Shown here: piece by piece, positions 26,464 through 37,300 of the stretch | Position numbering within the stretch: the first letter of the stretch is position 1 | Layout: every line of letters begins with the position of its first letter | NCBI RefSeq assembly: GCF_031326345.1 | Contig: NZ_CP133671.1 | Coordinates: 4,464,001-4,528,000 of the forward strand | DNA length: 64,000 nucleotides | Direction: 5' to 3' | Source of the DNA: Aureispira sp. CCB-E | GTDB lineage: Bacteria; Bacteroidota; Bacteroidia; Chitinophagales; Saprospiraceae | Translations under genes and position numbers: made by a program | The notes under the pieces: generated by a model | The model's input: only the letters and a program-made list of their open reading frames with translations | Database searches by the model: none | What the model was told of the DNA's origin: nothing

Positions 26464-27465
26464 ATGGTTTTAAAAAGGTTAAAAGGTGCTGACATATTAT
26501 TCTATTTGGTCATTACTTATGTGATGGTTGCTGGGAGTTGGTGGTCTTATCTTTTGTATATCAAAAACTCGGATGCACTTAATGCTAAAAAAGAAGTTTT
26601 GTGGTTGCAAATGAAAGAACAAGGCATCACTGACCGGCAGGTTTATCTGGAATCCGCAGAGTATACCCGTTTAATAGAGCAATATGGTCGGCAAAAATGG
26701 ATGATTTTTGGCGAATCTTCTGTTTTGCTTATCCTAATTGTACTTGGTATTTGGCGAATAGCCAAAAGCCGCCAAAAAGAATTGGCTTTAGCTGAACAAC
26801 AACGAAATTTTTTATTATCAATTACCCATGAATTAAAGTCCCCCATTGCTGTTATAAAATTAACCCTAGATACGTTTAACAAAAGGACACTCACCGCCGA
26901 ACAAAGCAAGATGCTCACTACCAATGCTCTTGCAGACACCGACCGGCTCAATAAATTGGTAGAAGATTTGCTCTTGGCTGCGCGCGTAGATGGAGGATAT
27001 CAGTATACTTTTGAATCTCTTGACTTGGGGCTCTTGCTCCAAAAGTGTATAAAAATAGCTGCTCCTAAATATAGCGGAACCATTGAATTTAATAATAATG
27101 TTGGAGATGCAACCCTCAACAGAGGTGATCAAACTACTTTATCTTCTGTTTTTTTAAATATTATAGAAAATGCTATAAAGTATGCCCCCAATACTTCAAA
27201 AATTATTATTAGCTTGATGCAAAATAAGGAAAATACTTATTGTGTCGAAATTTCCGATTTTGGTCCAGGAATTTCTAAACTGGAACGTGAAAATATTTTT
27301 GAAAAATTTTATCGAATTGGCAATGAAGATACGAGAAAAACAAAGGGTACTGGATTAGGATTGTACATTGTTAAGCAAATAGTAAAAGCACACAAAGGCA
27401 ATGTTAGTATCAAAAGTAATCAACCTACTGGTAGTATTTTTACCATTTCTTTGCCTAAAGCATGA
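26464..27465 (+). CDS. Sensor histidine kinase, two-helix type (RprX-like)
   Basis: This 333-residue protein has a membrane helix at about 11-33, a short periplasmic segment of about 45 residues and a second helix at about 79-99. The dimerisation and phosphoacceptor domain has His122 in SITHELKSPIAV. The ATPase domain has the N box NIIENAIKYAP, G1 DFGPGIS, an F box and G2 GTGLGLYIVKQ. It would phosphorylate the OmpR-type regulator encoded 158 bases downstream. The small periplasmic loop argues for sensing within the membrane or through a partner. The pair resembles Bacteroidota RprX/RprY, but this exact orthology is inference. Confidence 0.92.
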   Translation: MVLKRLKGADILFYLVITYVMVAGSWWSYLLYIKNSDALNAKKEVLWLQMKEQGITDRQVYLESAEYTRLIEQYGRQKWMIFGESSVLLILIVLGIWRIAKSRQKELALAEQQRNFLLSITHELKSPIAVIKLTLDTFNKRTLTAEQSKMLTTNALADTDRLNKLVEDLLLAARVDGGYQYTFESLDLGLLLQKCIKIAAPKYSGTIEFNNNVGDATLNRGDQTTLSSVFLNIIENAIKYAPNTSKIIISLMQNKENTYCVEISDFGPGISKLERENIFEKFYRIGNEDTRKTKGTGLGLYIVKQIVKAHKGNVSIKSNQPTGSIFTISLPKA

Positions 27466-27623
27466 TAAAATAAAACGGTAGCAACTTGCAAATCAATTAT
27501 TGTTACCTTTAATAATTAAGTAATCTTGTAAAATCTAATGCCAACAAAATGAACATTTAAAGGTTTATTAAGGTTAGAGAATTACATGATTAAAAACTCC
27601 TAACGAATTACAAGTTAAATAGT

Positions 27624-28319
27624 ATGGCAGTACGAATTTTTTTAGTCGAAGATGAAATTAGCATCCGAGATGCACTCAAATTAAATTTAGAATTAGAAGG
27701 CTACGAAGTTGTCACCACTGGTGATGGAAAACAAGTCTTAAAAATGTTCAAAGAACAACACTTTGATATTGTATTGTTAGATATCATGTTGCCTGAAGTT
27801 AGCGGTTTGGAACTTTGTGAGCAAATCAGGTTGGTTAATATGGATATTCCAATTATCTTTTTAACCGCAAAAGATACAACCGCAGACAAGGTTACAGGAC
27901 TCAAAAAAGGCGCTGACGATTATATTGTCAAACCTTTTAACTTAGAAGAATTGTTGCTTAGAATTCAAATTTTGCTCAAACGCAGCCAAGGCAAAACGAG
28001 CACTTCTTTGGATAGCTTTGAATTTGGAGATAACAAAGCTAATTTTAAAACATTTGAAGCAACAGGCAAACAAGGTGATTTTAAATTGACAAAAAAAGAG
28101 GCCATGCTTCTAAAACTGCTGATTGAACGCCGTGGTGAAGTCGTGTCTAGACAACAAATTTTACAAAGTGTTTGGGGCTATGATGTCTATCCTTCTACTA
28201 GAACAATTGATAATTTTATCTTATCTTTCCGCAAATATTTCGAAGAGGATCCCAAATCTCCTAAGTTTTTCCACTCTGTCCGTGGCGTTGGATATAAATT
28301 CGTTACAGAAGAGGGATAA
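27624..28319 (+). CDS. OmpR-family response regulator (RprY-like)
   Basis: This 231-residue protein has a receiver domain with the acidic pair at 10-11, phosphoacceptor Asp53 in IVLLDIMLPE, a conserved Thr in FLTAKD and Lys in DDYIVKPF. The C-terminal winged-helix DNA-binding domain has KLTKKEAMLLKLL, VWGYDVYPSTRTIDNFI and a final VRGVGYKF. It is the partner of the upstream histidine kinase. The thioesterase gene starts 21 bases downstream, so the two may be on one transcript. Confidence 0.95.
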   Translation: MAVRIFLVEDEISIRDALKLNLELEGYEVVTTGDGKQVLKMFKEQHFDIVLLDIMLPEVSGLELCEQIRLVNMDIPIIFLTAKDTTADKVTGLKKGADDYIVKPFNLEELLLRIQILLKRSQGKTSTSLDSFEFGDNKANFKTFEATGKQGDFKLTKKEAMLLKLLIERRGEVVSRQQILQSVWGYDVYPSTRTIDNFILSFRKYFEEDPKSPKFFHSVRGVGYKFVTEEG

Positions 28320-28339
28320 AAATTGTATCAATTATATTT

Positions 28340-28774
28340 ATGAAAATCTGGAAACAATCGTTTACCTTAGAAGGCTTGGACAATATGTCCGCTAATACTC
28401 TATCCGAAACCTTTGATATCAAATTTGTAGAGTTTGGTGATAATTATTTGATAGCAGAAATGCCTGTCACAAATAAAAATGTACAACCTATGCGCATTTT
28501 ACACGGTGGAGCCTCTGTTGCACTAGCAGAAACTGTTGGAAGTATTGCCTCTGTCCTTTGTTTGGACGACCCTACAACAAATCATCCCGTAGGGTTAGAC
28601 ATCAACGCCAATCATTTGCGCTCTGTTCCCGAAGGAGGGAAAGTCCAAGCAAAAGTTACTCCAATTCATTTGGGTAAAAAAACACATGTATGGCACATTG
28701 ATATTACAAATGAAGCAGGTAAAATGGTTTGTGTCAGTCGATTAACAATGATGATTCGAAAAGCTCGAATCTAG
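28340..28774 (+). CDS. Hotdog-fold acyl-CoA thioesterase, MenI/YdiI-like
   Basis: This 144-residue protein is close in pattern to the E. coli YdiI/MenI thioesterases. The N-terminal IWKQSFTLEGLDNMSANTL aligns with the IWKRHLTLDELN type of start, which fixes the ATG at 28340 rather than a later one. Catalytic-site residues are visible as Gln49, His55 and Glu64 in QPMRILHGG and ALAETVGS. In menaquinone synthesis this enzyme hydrolyses 1,4-dihydroxy-2-naphthoyl-CoA; related members take other acyl-CoAs. Bacteroidota normally use menaquinone, so that role is plausible. No other men gene is in the window, and placement behind a response regulator gives no support for the pathway. Confidence 0.88.
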   Translation: MKIWKQSFTLEGLDNMSANTLSETFDIKFVEFGDNYLIAEMPVTNKNVQPMRILHGGASVALAETVGSIASVLCLDDPTTNHPVGLDINANHLRSVPEGGKVQAKVTPIHLGKKTHVWHIDITNEAGKMVCVSRLTMMIRKARI

Positions 28775-28803
28775 TTCATTCCTAATCATAATAATTACTA
28801 TAT

Positions 28804-28839
28804 AGCCCTCTAATTGTTAATAGAGGGCTTTCGTTTTTT
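28804..28839. terminator. Intrinsic terminator after the thioesterase gene
   Basis: AGCCCTCTA at 28804-28812 pairs perfectly with TAGAGGGCT at 28821-28829 across an 8-base loop, followed by TTCGTTTTTT. It lies between the convergent thioesterase and T9SS-cargo genes and may serve both. Confidence 0.85.
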
Positions 28840-28855
28840 CATAGTTACTTTCTGC

Positions 28856-30304
28856 TTATCGAACGATCAACTTTTCTTCATAAAATACTCCTTGATTGTT
28901 GGTTGCTATAATAGAATACAAACCTGTTGCTAAACTTTGTACATCTACTGTTAAATTTCCCTTTCCTATCGTCGTTTCTTCCTTAACAACCTTGCCTTGC
29001 GTATCCACAATTTTCCATTTCAGCGTTTCTCTGTTGCTTGGAAAATCGAAAGTTATTTGAATAGTGTTACTAGCTGGATTGGGATACACATTGAAGGTAT
29101 TCTTGGAACTGGTTTTAATTGCATCCGTCCCTACCGTTGTATTGACTTGAATTGTAAATCCCTTAACCTCTACCCCAGGAACTGGCATTGCATGGTCGTT
29201 GACTTCCACCCAAAAGGTATGTACCCCTGTATCTTGAACCGTTGGTGTCCAACAAAATGTTCCTATAGGATTGTTGGTTGTATCAATCGTAAATGTTGCT
29301 CCTGCTATAGCGTTGTTCCATGTCATGGTCAACTGTTGGCTTGTATCCAAATCTTCTCCATGTATATCAAAACAAAGTGTTTGACCAACTAGTATCGTGG
29401 TATCAAAATTATTCGTACTGTCTATTCCTGTTATAATAGGAATGTTATTAGTAGAGCAATTTAAACTAACAATCGCTATTTCTCGTATTGTAGAACCAAT
29501 GACAAGCCCATTTCGTACCTCTTCAACCAAAACACAAAACATACTTGCCTGTTGTATTGATGCGGTATAATTAATTTGCCCTGTTTGCGTATCAATAGAA
29601 ACAGGATTAGTCGCCCCCAAAGGAGCTGTTCCGCTATAGCCTGAGTTATAATTAACCGTTTGATTAGAATCTTGAAGACAAGGAATCAGAGAAAATCTCA
29701 AACTATCACCATCAGGATCTACAGCACCTTGATTGTAGGTTGATGACCAATTAGCACAAGCCCCAATAATAGGAGGATTCATAAAAAAAGGAGATGTATT
29801 GCATGGAATAGAAAAATTTTTTATTTCCGTTTCTAAATAAAATAGCGTAGTATCTGGATCATTTATAGATGTTAAACTATCGCTGCGACAGCAGCTTTGC
29901 CAACTAAGATTAATCATGGAGCAAGTAGCAGGAATAACAAGCGTATCTATATATGAATAGTGCTCTACTCCTCTAGTTCCTGTTCCTCCATTACAAGAAC
30001 TTCCACTAGCACCCCCAAATATAGAACTAGTTACATCCACAGGTGAGCCTGCTGCTTTGGGCATCAAAAGTACTCCTGCATTCAATCCTTGGCAAGCACC
30101 CGACCAGTTTAAAGATATAGAATCGGGTAGATCAGCACCCGAACAATCGGCATACACATTTAAGGAAACTTGATAGGTATTTACTCCTATACATTCGTAA
30201 GATATTTCTCCTCCTAATAGGCTTGCTGTTTGTCCATTAACAAGATTTATTCCCCATAAATAGCTTACAATTAATGCCCAAAGAAGGTTAAAATTCTTTT
30301 TCAT
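28856..30304 (-). CDS. Secreted Ig-like protein with T9SS C-terminal sorting domain
   Basis: This 482-residue protein has a signal peptide (cleavage near LVNGQ), a Cys-rich N-terminal region (residues 30-170), Ig- or cadherin-like beta domains (about 190-390) and a C-terminal domain of about 78 residues. That last domain begins NTFNVYPNPASNTIQITF and ends in a basic Lys-Leu-Ile-Val-Arg strand, with ATGLYSI in the middle. These are the marks of the type A sorting signal used by the Bacteroidota type IX secretion system, after which proteins are attached to or released from the surface. The many Cys and Asp/Gly loops (DPDGDSLRFSL) suggest disulfides and calcium binding. A role in adhesion is likely but not proven. 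Confidence 0.88.
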   Translation of the reverse strand: MKKNFNLLWALIVSYLWGINLVNGQTASLLGGEISYECIGVNTYQVSLNVYADCSGADLPDSISLNWSGACQGLNAGVLLMPKAAGSPVDVTSSIFGGASGSSCNGGTGTRGVEHYSYIDTLVIPATCSMINLSWQSCCRSDSLTSINDPDTTLFYLETEIKNFSIPCNTSPFFMNPPIIGACANWSSTYNQGAVDPDGDSLRFSLIPCLQDSNQTVNYNSGYSGTAPLGATNPVSIDTQTGQINYTASIQQASMFCVLVEEVRNGLVIGSTIREIAIVSLNCSTNNIPIITGIDSTNNFDTTILVGQTLCFDIHGEDLDTSQQLTMTWNNAIAGATFTIDTTNNPIGTFCWTPTVQDTGVHTFWVEVNDHAMPVPGVEVKGFTIQVNTTVGTDAIKTSSKNTFNVYPNPASNTIQITFDFPSNRETLKWKIVDTQGKVVKEETTIGKGNLTVDVQSLATGLYSIIATNNQGVFYEEKLIVR

Positions 30305-30519
30305 TAGATAAAGTGTTTTAATGGTTATGTGATGTTTTTTATAATTGCTAAAGATACCTCATAAGGTATTTTTTTTAAATTACAATTATAACGATGTAGC
30401 ACTAGGTATGGCTGCTTACTAAGCTATATATTACGATTAAGGCATTCAATTTGTTTTTCAATCAAACTAACATTAGTTTTTTTTGGATTTTTAATAAAAG
30501 AATTGTTTTTTAAAACATT

Positions 30520-30564
30520 ACTCCATTGAAACCTCGTAGTAGCAGCGAAGCAAAGCAACGGAGT
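30520..30564. repeat. Minimal palindromic repeat copy
   Basis: This 45-base unit begins ACTCCATTGA and ends CAACGGAGT, the same ends as the copy at 21504-21626. Between them lies CGTAGTAGCAGCG, the arm core of the larger copies. It is the shortest bounded copy. It lies in the 344-base gap 30305-30648 between divergent genes, in which I see nothing else but AT-rich sequence. Confidence 0.65.
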
Positions 30565-30648
30565 ATTATTAAAACATAGACGTTGAATGCCCCTCTCTTA
30601 AAAATCTCAAATTTAACGCTATTCATTCACTTTTAATTTAGTTGAAAC

Positions 30649-30999
30649 ATGTCTCAAAAATACTTGGGTTTTCCATTATCAAAAGAATTAGAAAATCGTG
30701 TTCAAGACGTTTTATTGGATCTAAAAAATAACCATGACCGTCGCCAATTTGCCCTAAAGCTATTCCAAGTAATTAGTGATTTGTCTGACGAAGGATTAGA
30801 TTATTACTTTATTCAATCTTTAAAAAAAGCAGGCTTAAGTAAAATCAAAATGATTGCTGTTGAAAATGCCATCAAAGTTGGTAAAAAAGCAATTTTGGGT
30901 GTTGGCAAAAGTATTATAAAAGCTATGAATGACGAACAACTGCTCGTTATCGGAAGTGTCTTGGAGGACTCTTTAACCATTCGCTCAGAAGAAGCATAA
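30649..30999 (+). CDS. Small helical protein of unknown function (116 aa)
   Basis: This 116-residue protein has no signal peptide or membrane helix. It is predicted to be helical, with alternating charged and hydrophobic residues (YLGFPLSKELENRVQDVL at the start) and a basic middle. I do not recognise a family. It stands alone: the next plus-strand gene starts about 170 bases downstream and has a signal peptide. Codon use looks like its neighbours. Confidence 0.7.
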   Translation: MSQKYLGFPLSKELENRVQDVLLDLKNNHDRRQFALKLFQVISDLSDEGLDYYFIQSLKKAGLSKIKMIAVENAIKVGKKAILGVGKSIIKAMNDEQLLVIGSVLEDSLTIRSEEA

Positions 31000-31167
31000 A
31001 ATCTATTGATTAGTGAGCTAAGCGACTATTCACAATAAATATCAACCAACTCAAGTTATAGTTTTATGGATGGTTTCGTCCAGTCATGCTTTTACTTGCT
31101 ATGTATTTTGTACTAAGATTTTGATTATCAACTGCATAACACTCATGCAATCAACTAATCCATAATC

Positions 31168-33585
31168 ATGATTTTTTTTTATAGCTTAATAATTCTTGCC
31201 TTTTGTTCTGTTTCCAGCTGGGCACAAACAGCCACATCTAAATTAGAAGTAGGGCGTCTTTCTGAACCTTTGTTAGAAGCATTGATTCTTGAAAAAGTCA
31301 ATACACATCGTCAGGAGAAAAGTCTAGGAGAATTACAAAATGAAGCAACACTTGCCAAAGCAGCTGCTAATCACTCTTCTTATCAAGGAAGCATCAAAGA
31401 ATTAACACACGAACAGCGGAATGCTAGTCTGAAAACTCCCGCTTTGAGGGTTGCTAAATTTGGTGGCAACTTTAATTTAGTTGGTGAAAATGTTGCTTTG
31501 GTTCCTTTGGGTGTAGAAAGCACCTATGCCAGTATAGCAGAAGATTTTTTTCAAGCTTGGAAAAACTCACCACCGCATTATAAGAATATGATTAGCCCAG
31601 ATTATAAGAACTCTGGCATTCGTTTTCGGTTTGGGAAAGATTCCAAAACTAAAACACCAATCATTTATGCAACTCATGTATTTGCTGGATTAAAAGCTCG
31701 CTTCTTTTCTGATGTCATTACTCCTAGTGATAATTATGGTGTATTGCCCTATAACGAGACGTGTAATTATTACAAAAAAACCAATGCCATCGCCGAAGTC
31801 TTAGCAAATTTTGTTGTTGTCAAAAAAGACTCTGTCTATTTGCATTATCATAATTTAAAGCACATTCAACAATATTTTTTGACCAATGAAAACGATGGTT
31901 TTACAATCGACATTGTTGAACGCAAGCAATTTCCTTGCGACGCGAGTAACTTGATCAGTTCTACAGGGGCTTATCAAGGAGTTCCAATGCCTCCTAAATT
32001 TAGAGATGAGTTGTTGCTTAACAATCCTATGCAAGCACAGAACAAATTCTTAGCTTTTCTTGGCGTTCTTCCCGAAGGTTTGGTAGATAATTATCAATTA
32101 AATGTTGTTAGCATTCGAGAAAATTGTGCTTGTACCAATTCTAGCTATTTAGAAGTTCCTGTTAATGATATTCCCTTGGTCAAAATTCTTCCCGTTTGGC
32201 ACACGACATTCAAGGTAAACAAATTGGACTACGAAGAACAAATCACAGAGGTTCAATTTGGTCAAGGAAAATCAGATTTAAATCATTCAGAAATAGCTCA
32301 AATAAAACAATTGATACAAAACTATCAAAAGAACATCCAACGCATACACATTTTTGCAACAAGTTCAGTTGAAGGCAATAGTGATAAAAACGAACAGTTG
32401 GGAATAGATAGAGCCATGCACATACAACAAATTTTTGAACAAGCAGGCTATCCTTCTGACATCATCAATTATCACACTTTAGAACGTTGGGATCTATTCC
32501 GTCAGCAAGTCAAAGGAACGCCTTTTGCCTTTCTTTTGGAAATGACCAATGCTCAAATTCAACAACGCCTTAATACAGATCAAGAGCTATTTAACAAAGT
32601 TGAATATCTATTGGCACAACAACGAAAAACTCAAATTACGCTAAAAATTGCTACCGAAGAAAAATTCGCAACAATCCCCTACAATGAACAAGAGTTATTA
32701 ATAGACTTTGAACGCCTTTTGGAGAATAAGGAGTTAGAAGCAGCTTTGGAAATTCAGTCTCAAATGGTCTATGCTTTTGTCAATGATAAGCTAAAAAAAT
32801 CAACGCTGTTGGCGACTAAAATTCCATTAGAAAAAGAGTATATTCCTATGCTCAGTAATCAAATTGCGGTAGAGTTATTCTTTGGGGATTATATTCCTCA
32901 TTCTGTTTTGGTTCCCAATTGGGGCGATCCATTTTTTAGTGTTGATCAAGCTTTTTTGGACAAATTAGTTCAACTTGTTCAATTATCTGAAACAGATTTA
33001 CCACTCCAATACAATTTAAGCGCTTTTGCTATCAAATACATGCGATACACACGAGCAAGTATTATGGATGCCGCACAACTTTACGAAAAAATATTGGGAT
33101 TCTCTGATAGTAATATTTATGGGAAATTCAGTACTTGGAATCAAATAGAAATAGAACGTTTGAAATTAAATTTTCACTTAGCTGCTGCCGATTATTTTTA
33201 TCAAAAATTTGAGTACGAAAAACGAGATAACTCTCTAAAATACGTTCGTAAACACTACGCTAATCAAGATTTAAAAATAGATGAGGCGCTTTATTTAGCT
33301 ACTTATTTTAATCAAAATTATCGTTTTACTTGGGCAATTGATTTGCTCAAAAACAGCTTAAAAGAAGCACCGAATCACGAAGATACTTATTTTACCTATG
33401 TTCAAACATCGACTTTGTTACAGGATTTTAATCAAGCATTGGATACGTCTTATTTGGAAGACATAGCTAAAGCTCTAGAGATGAATGCTAATCGATGTTG
33501 TACTTGGATGAACACCAATTATCAACTAATGCAAAATCCTCAGTTCAAGGCAATTTACTGCCAAAATTGCCTTGAAGAGAAATAG
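31168..33585 (+). CDS. Exported CAP-domain protein with OmpA-like and helical repeat regions
   Basis: This 805-residue protein has a signal peptide (cleavage near SSWAQ). Residues about 35-175 are a CAP/SCP-type domain: KAAANHSSYQG, LTHEQRN, GENVALV and HYKNMISPDYKNSGI fit the CAP motifs. The middle (about 350-450) has an OmpA-like pattern, EVQFGQGKSDLNHSEIAQIK followed by IHIFATSSVEG. The C-terminal 240 residues are Tyr/Phe-rich helical pairs resembling TPRs. The combination suggests a periplasmic protein that may contact peptidoglycan through the OmpA-like part, while CAP functions vary widely. No enzyme role is safe. Confidence 0.78.
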   Translation: MIFFYSLIILAFCSVSSWAQTATSKLEVGRLSEPLLEALILEKVNTHRQEKSLGELQNEATLAKAAANHSSYQGSIKELTHEQRNASLKTPALRVAKFGGNFNLVGENVALVPLGVESTYASIAEDFFQAWKNSPPHYKNMISPDYKNSGIRFRFGKDSKTKTPIIYATHVFAGLKARFFSDVITPSDNYGVLPYNETCNYYKKTNAIAEVLANFVVVKKDSVYLHYHNLKHIQQYFLTNENDGFTIDIVERKQFPCDASNLISSTGAYQGVPMPPKFRDELLLNNPMQAQNKFLAFLGVLPEGLVDNYQLNVVSIRENCACTNSSYLEVPVNDIPLVKILPVWHTTFKVNKLDYEEQITEVQFGQGKSDLNHSEIAQIKQLIQNYQKNIQRIHIFATSSVEGNSDKNEQLGIDRAMHIQQIFEQAGYPSDIINYHTLERWDLFRQQVKGTPFAFLLEMTNAQIQQRLNTDQELFNKVEYLLAQQRKTQITLKIATEEKFATIPYNEQELLIDFERLLENKELEAALEIQSQMVYAFVNDKLKKSTLLATKIPLEKEYIPMLSNQIAVELFFGDYIPHSVLVPNWGDPFFSVDQAFLDKLVQLVQLSETDLPLQYNLSAFAIKYMRYTRASIMDAAQLYEKILGFSDSNIYGKFSTWNQIEIERLKLNFHLAAADYFYQKFEYEKRDNSLKYVRKHYANQDLKIDEALYLATYFNQNYRFTWAIDLLKNSLKEAPNHEDTYFTYVQTSTLLQDFNQALDTSYLEDIAKALEMNANRCCTWMNTNYQLMQNPQFKAIYCQNCLEEK

Positions 33586-33639
33586 TAATATGAAGAAGAT
33601 TGAAAGTTTAATTAGGAAGCTGCTCAAAGCAAATCAACA

Positions 33640-34266
33640 TCAAACCACTCGAAACCTTAATACCGTTTTAAGCTTATCGACAGCCACTTTTCTAAAATCT
33701 GATAGATAAATTTCTCTATGCACTTTTGATATTCTGGTTAGATTCTGCTCTTTAGCAAATGCTTCCATCAATTGAAAACTTTCTGGCTCATTATCATAAC
33801 TCCCAATGTGCAACATTTGTACACATTTTCCCTCTTTTATAGTTTCAAATTGGAGGTTAGTTAACTGCTTTTGAGGTTTTTTCTGTTGGGTAAGTGCCAA
33901 CATTTCTTCAAAGAAGGCTTGGCTAACAAAATCAGGTTGTCGAATCATTAACTTAAACACCAAATCATCCTTATTAATTAATCCAGTAAAGTTCTCTTTA
34001 GCAGCTTGATTAATATCCCACACTCCCTCTAAAGGATAAACGGTATAATCCACGTAGTTTTTAGGGCGATTGTCTAATTTTTTCAACGTCATTTTTATAG
34101 CATAAGACACGCTATACAAAGCCGCAATGCATTCTGAAAATAGGCCACTATTAGGATTTCCTTCTCCATGGAGTGTAATAAATTGATAAGCTGGCACTTC
34201 AATTATTTCAGGCTTATTCTTAGGCAAGTAAACTTTTTTCTCTTTTTTTCTCCATTCGTGTTTCAT
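33640..34266 (-). CDS. GyrI-like small-molecule-binding domain protein
   Basis: This soluble 208-residue protein matches the GyrI-like (SOUL/AraC effector-binding) fold of the stand-alone type. It has an N-terminal PEIIEVPAYQFITLHGEGNP strand, a Tyr-rich middle with YVDYTVYPLEGVWD, and CVQMLHIGSYDNEPES near residue 150. These domains bind small hydrophobic or cationic ligands, and the stand-alone proteins are often annotated as YjiL/PA2201-like. No DNA-binding domain is present. The gene is transcribed alone, about 80 bases downstream of the GH3-fusion gene on the same strand. Confidence 0.85.
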   Translation of the reverse strand: MKHEWRKKEKKVYLPKNKPEIIEVPAYQFITLHGEGNPNSGLFSECIAALYSVSYAIKMTLKKLDNRPKNYVDYTVYPLEGVWDINQAAKENFTGLINKDDLVFKLMIRQPDFVSQAFFEEMLALTQQKKPQKQLTNLQFETIKEGKCVQMLHIGSYDNEPESFQLMEAFAKEQNLTRISKVHREIYLSDFRKVAVDKLKTVLRFRVV

Positions 34267-34348
34267 AAACTTATTTTAGATGTTAATGAATAATATGAAG
34301 TCAAAGCTACACCATGCTCATGACAGCCTTATGTCAGCAGCCATACAT

Positions 34349-37300
34349 TTATTCATCGCTCGAAATTGCCTCTCGAAGAATGGATTCGTATACCACTTCT
34401 TGCATTCTAGAACGAATGTCTTTGCGAATTAAGGTCATATTTTCACCAGAAGGAAGCGTTCGGTTAGACAAAAATAAATATACAATCTTATTCTCAGGGT
34501 CGCCCCAAGCACCAATGCCTGTAAATCCTTGATGTCCAAAAGTTAAATTAGATGCCTGATACGCTACATTAATAGAAGTTCTAGGCTTGTCGCTTTCTTC
34601 TTTTCGGTCAAAACCTAATCCTCTCCTAGATTGGTTGCTGTATTTTGCTGTAAATTGTTTTACGGTTGCTTCTTTCAAATAACGCTTGCCACCATACTCT
34701 CCTCCATTAATCAACATTTGAAAAATAGCTGCCAAATCCCTTGCATTCGAAAACAATCCTGCATGCCCAGAAACCCCATTAATCATTGCAGCCCCCATGT
34801 CATGTACATCGCCTTGGATTCGTTGGTATCTAAAATACTGGTCATCTTCGGTTGGAATAATCAAATCTCGTGGCACTCCCTTTTTTAATGGATTGAACAT
34901 CATTGTCGTCAATCCCATTGGGCGATAAAAGGTTTCGTTAGCATAGTCATCTATATTTTTACCGCTTACCTTTTTAATCAATTTTGCAAATAAATAAAAG
35001 CCCAAATCACTATACTTATAATTCTTTCTTGAGCGCAAATCTTGATTATAAATTCGTTGCCAAATAACAGAATCAACCTTAGATTGAGCGAAATATAGAT
35101 CTTCTGCTACCCTTATTGAATAGTCCTTACTTGGTTTGTCAGAATAATAACGCCCCATAATAGGCTTCTTGTTGTCATCCAAGGTTTTTACATAAAAAGG
35201 AATCCAAGGTTTGAGCCCTGCTTGATGCAATAAGACCTCTTTGATCGTCATCCTAGACTTGTTGGTGCCGCGCAATTCTGGCAAATAGAGACTCATAGGC
35301 TGATTGATATCCAGCTTACCTTCGTCCACCAAACGCATGATCGAAATTGTTGTGGCAGCTACCTTTGTAACAGAAGCTAAATCATAAATATTTTCTAGGG
35401 TTACTCGTTTCTTCTTTTGATAATCATAATAGCCATAGGTTCTATGGAAAGCAATTTTACCATCTTTTGCTACCAATACCTGACAACCAGGAGCCGCCTT
35501 TTCTCGAATCATTTCAGCAGCAATTCTATCAATTTTAGACAAAATAGAAGCATCCAATCCGACCGATTCAGGGCTAGATGCATACATCATTTTTTGTACT
35601 TCAGTGTCTTTTCCCATGCCATATTGAAATTTAGTCGAAGCAGAAACAGGCAAGCGACCTCTAAATGGTAGGGCTCCTGCAATCCCTCGCGCTGCTAATT
35701 GCTGTGTTAATATTTCATCATTAAAAGCAACCACAGCTCCTTGAGCAGTTGGGAAATTCTTCAAAGCATAAGGCGTTCCAAAGACAACAACTAGAACTTT
35801 TGTTTTAGAACTTATTGTTCGAACTGCTTTTTGAATGCCTGAAGCAATTCCAAAATTATTCTTAGCATTTTTGCCAATATTATGAACGGCAACAATAACA
35901 ATGTCTTTCTTTGCTAACTGTTTGATTCGATTATTAGAAACATTATTTTTAGCAAAGTGGTGGTGTTTGATGCCATATCTTGAAAGTTCTTTGGTAAATG
36001 CAGTTTCATTACGGCTTGTTCCCACTGATATACAAGCAATACGCTGTTTTCCTAAAGGAAAGATAGCTGCGTGATCAACCAACGTTAACGCCTGACTGAC
36101 CATTTCTTGCTTCAAAGCTTTATTCGCTTGAACATTTAAACGATTAACAACATTTTTAGCATTAACAGGCTTGTAACTATGCAATCCTAGTTTGTACTTA
36201 GCATGCAAAATCTTACGCACTCGGCTATCAATTTCTTCCCATGTGATGAGTCCTTCTTTGATCGCTGCATAAATTCGCTTTTTCGCATTAGGAATATCTT
36301 GCGTCACCAACAAGATATCATTTCCAGCTAATAATGCTTTTAAATCTGTTTCTCCATCTTTATAATGCTTTGTTACCCCCTTCATATTAAGAGCATCCGT
36401 AAAAATAAGTCCTTTAAAGCCCAATTTTTCTTTCAACAATCCCGTGACAGCGGGTTTGGAGAGTGTAATGGGCAAATTAGGTGTAGAATCTAAGGCAGGA
36501 ATATGCAAATGAGCAACCATCACACTTTGTACACCATGTTGCGCTAAATTTTTGAAAGGGTACAGTTCTACACTATCCAACCGTTGCATATTATGTGGTA
36601 TTACAGGCAAATCTTTATGTGAATCGACATCTGTATCTCCATGCCCAGGGAAATGTTTGGCGCAAGCCATTACTCCATTATCTTGTAAACCTTTGATATA
36701 CTGAAAAGATTTTGCGGTTACATTTTCTCTATTTTCACCAAAAGAGCGGTCTCCAATAACAGGATTGGCAGGATTGTTATTAACATCTACAACTGGTGCA
36801 AAATTAACGTGAATTCCCATTGCCTTGCACTCCGCAGCTACTGCTGCCCCAAAGTCATAAATTAATGCGTTGTTTTGAATAGCCCCCATCAATAGTTGAC
36901 GAGGAAATTTAACAGAGGCACTAACCCGCATATTGGTTCCCCATTCGGCATCCATAGCCATCATTAGTGGCATTTCTGAACGCTCTTGATATTTATTGGT
37001 CAATGCAGCAATGCGATCTTCATGACCTCTAAAAAAAATGATCCCTCCAATCTTATGCTTATCAATCGCCTCCAAGATCTTTTTTTCATCACTCCCCCCC
37101 TTAGGAGGATAAGCACCAACCATAAACAACTGCCCCAAGCGAGCCTCTTTATCCATTTTTTGAAGTTGCTTATTAACCCAGGCTTCCTCCTCTTTTCGGC
37201 GTTCTTCTGCCAACAAACGAGCAGCTTCTTCGGCTTGTGCAATAGAATCTTGGACAAATTTTTGTCGTTCCAACTCAGCTCGGTTAGGAACATCAGATTG

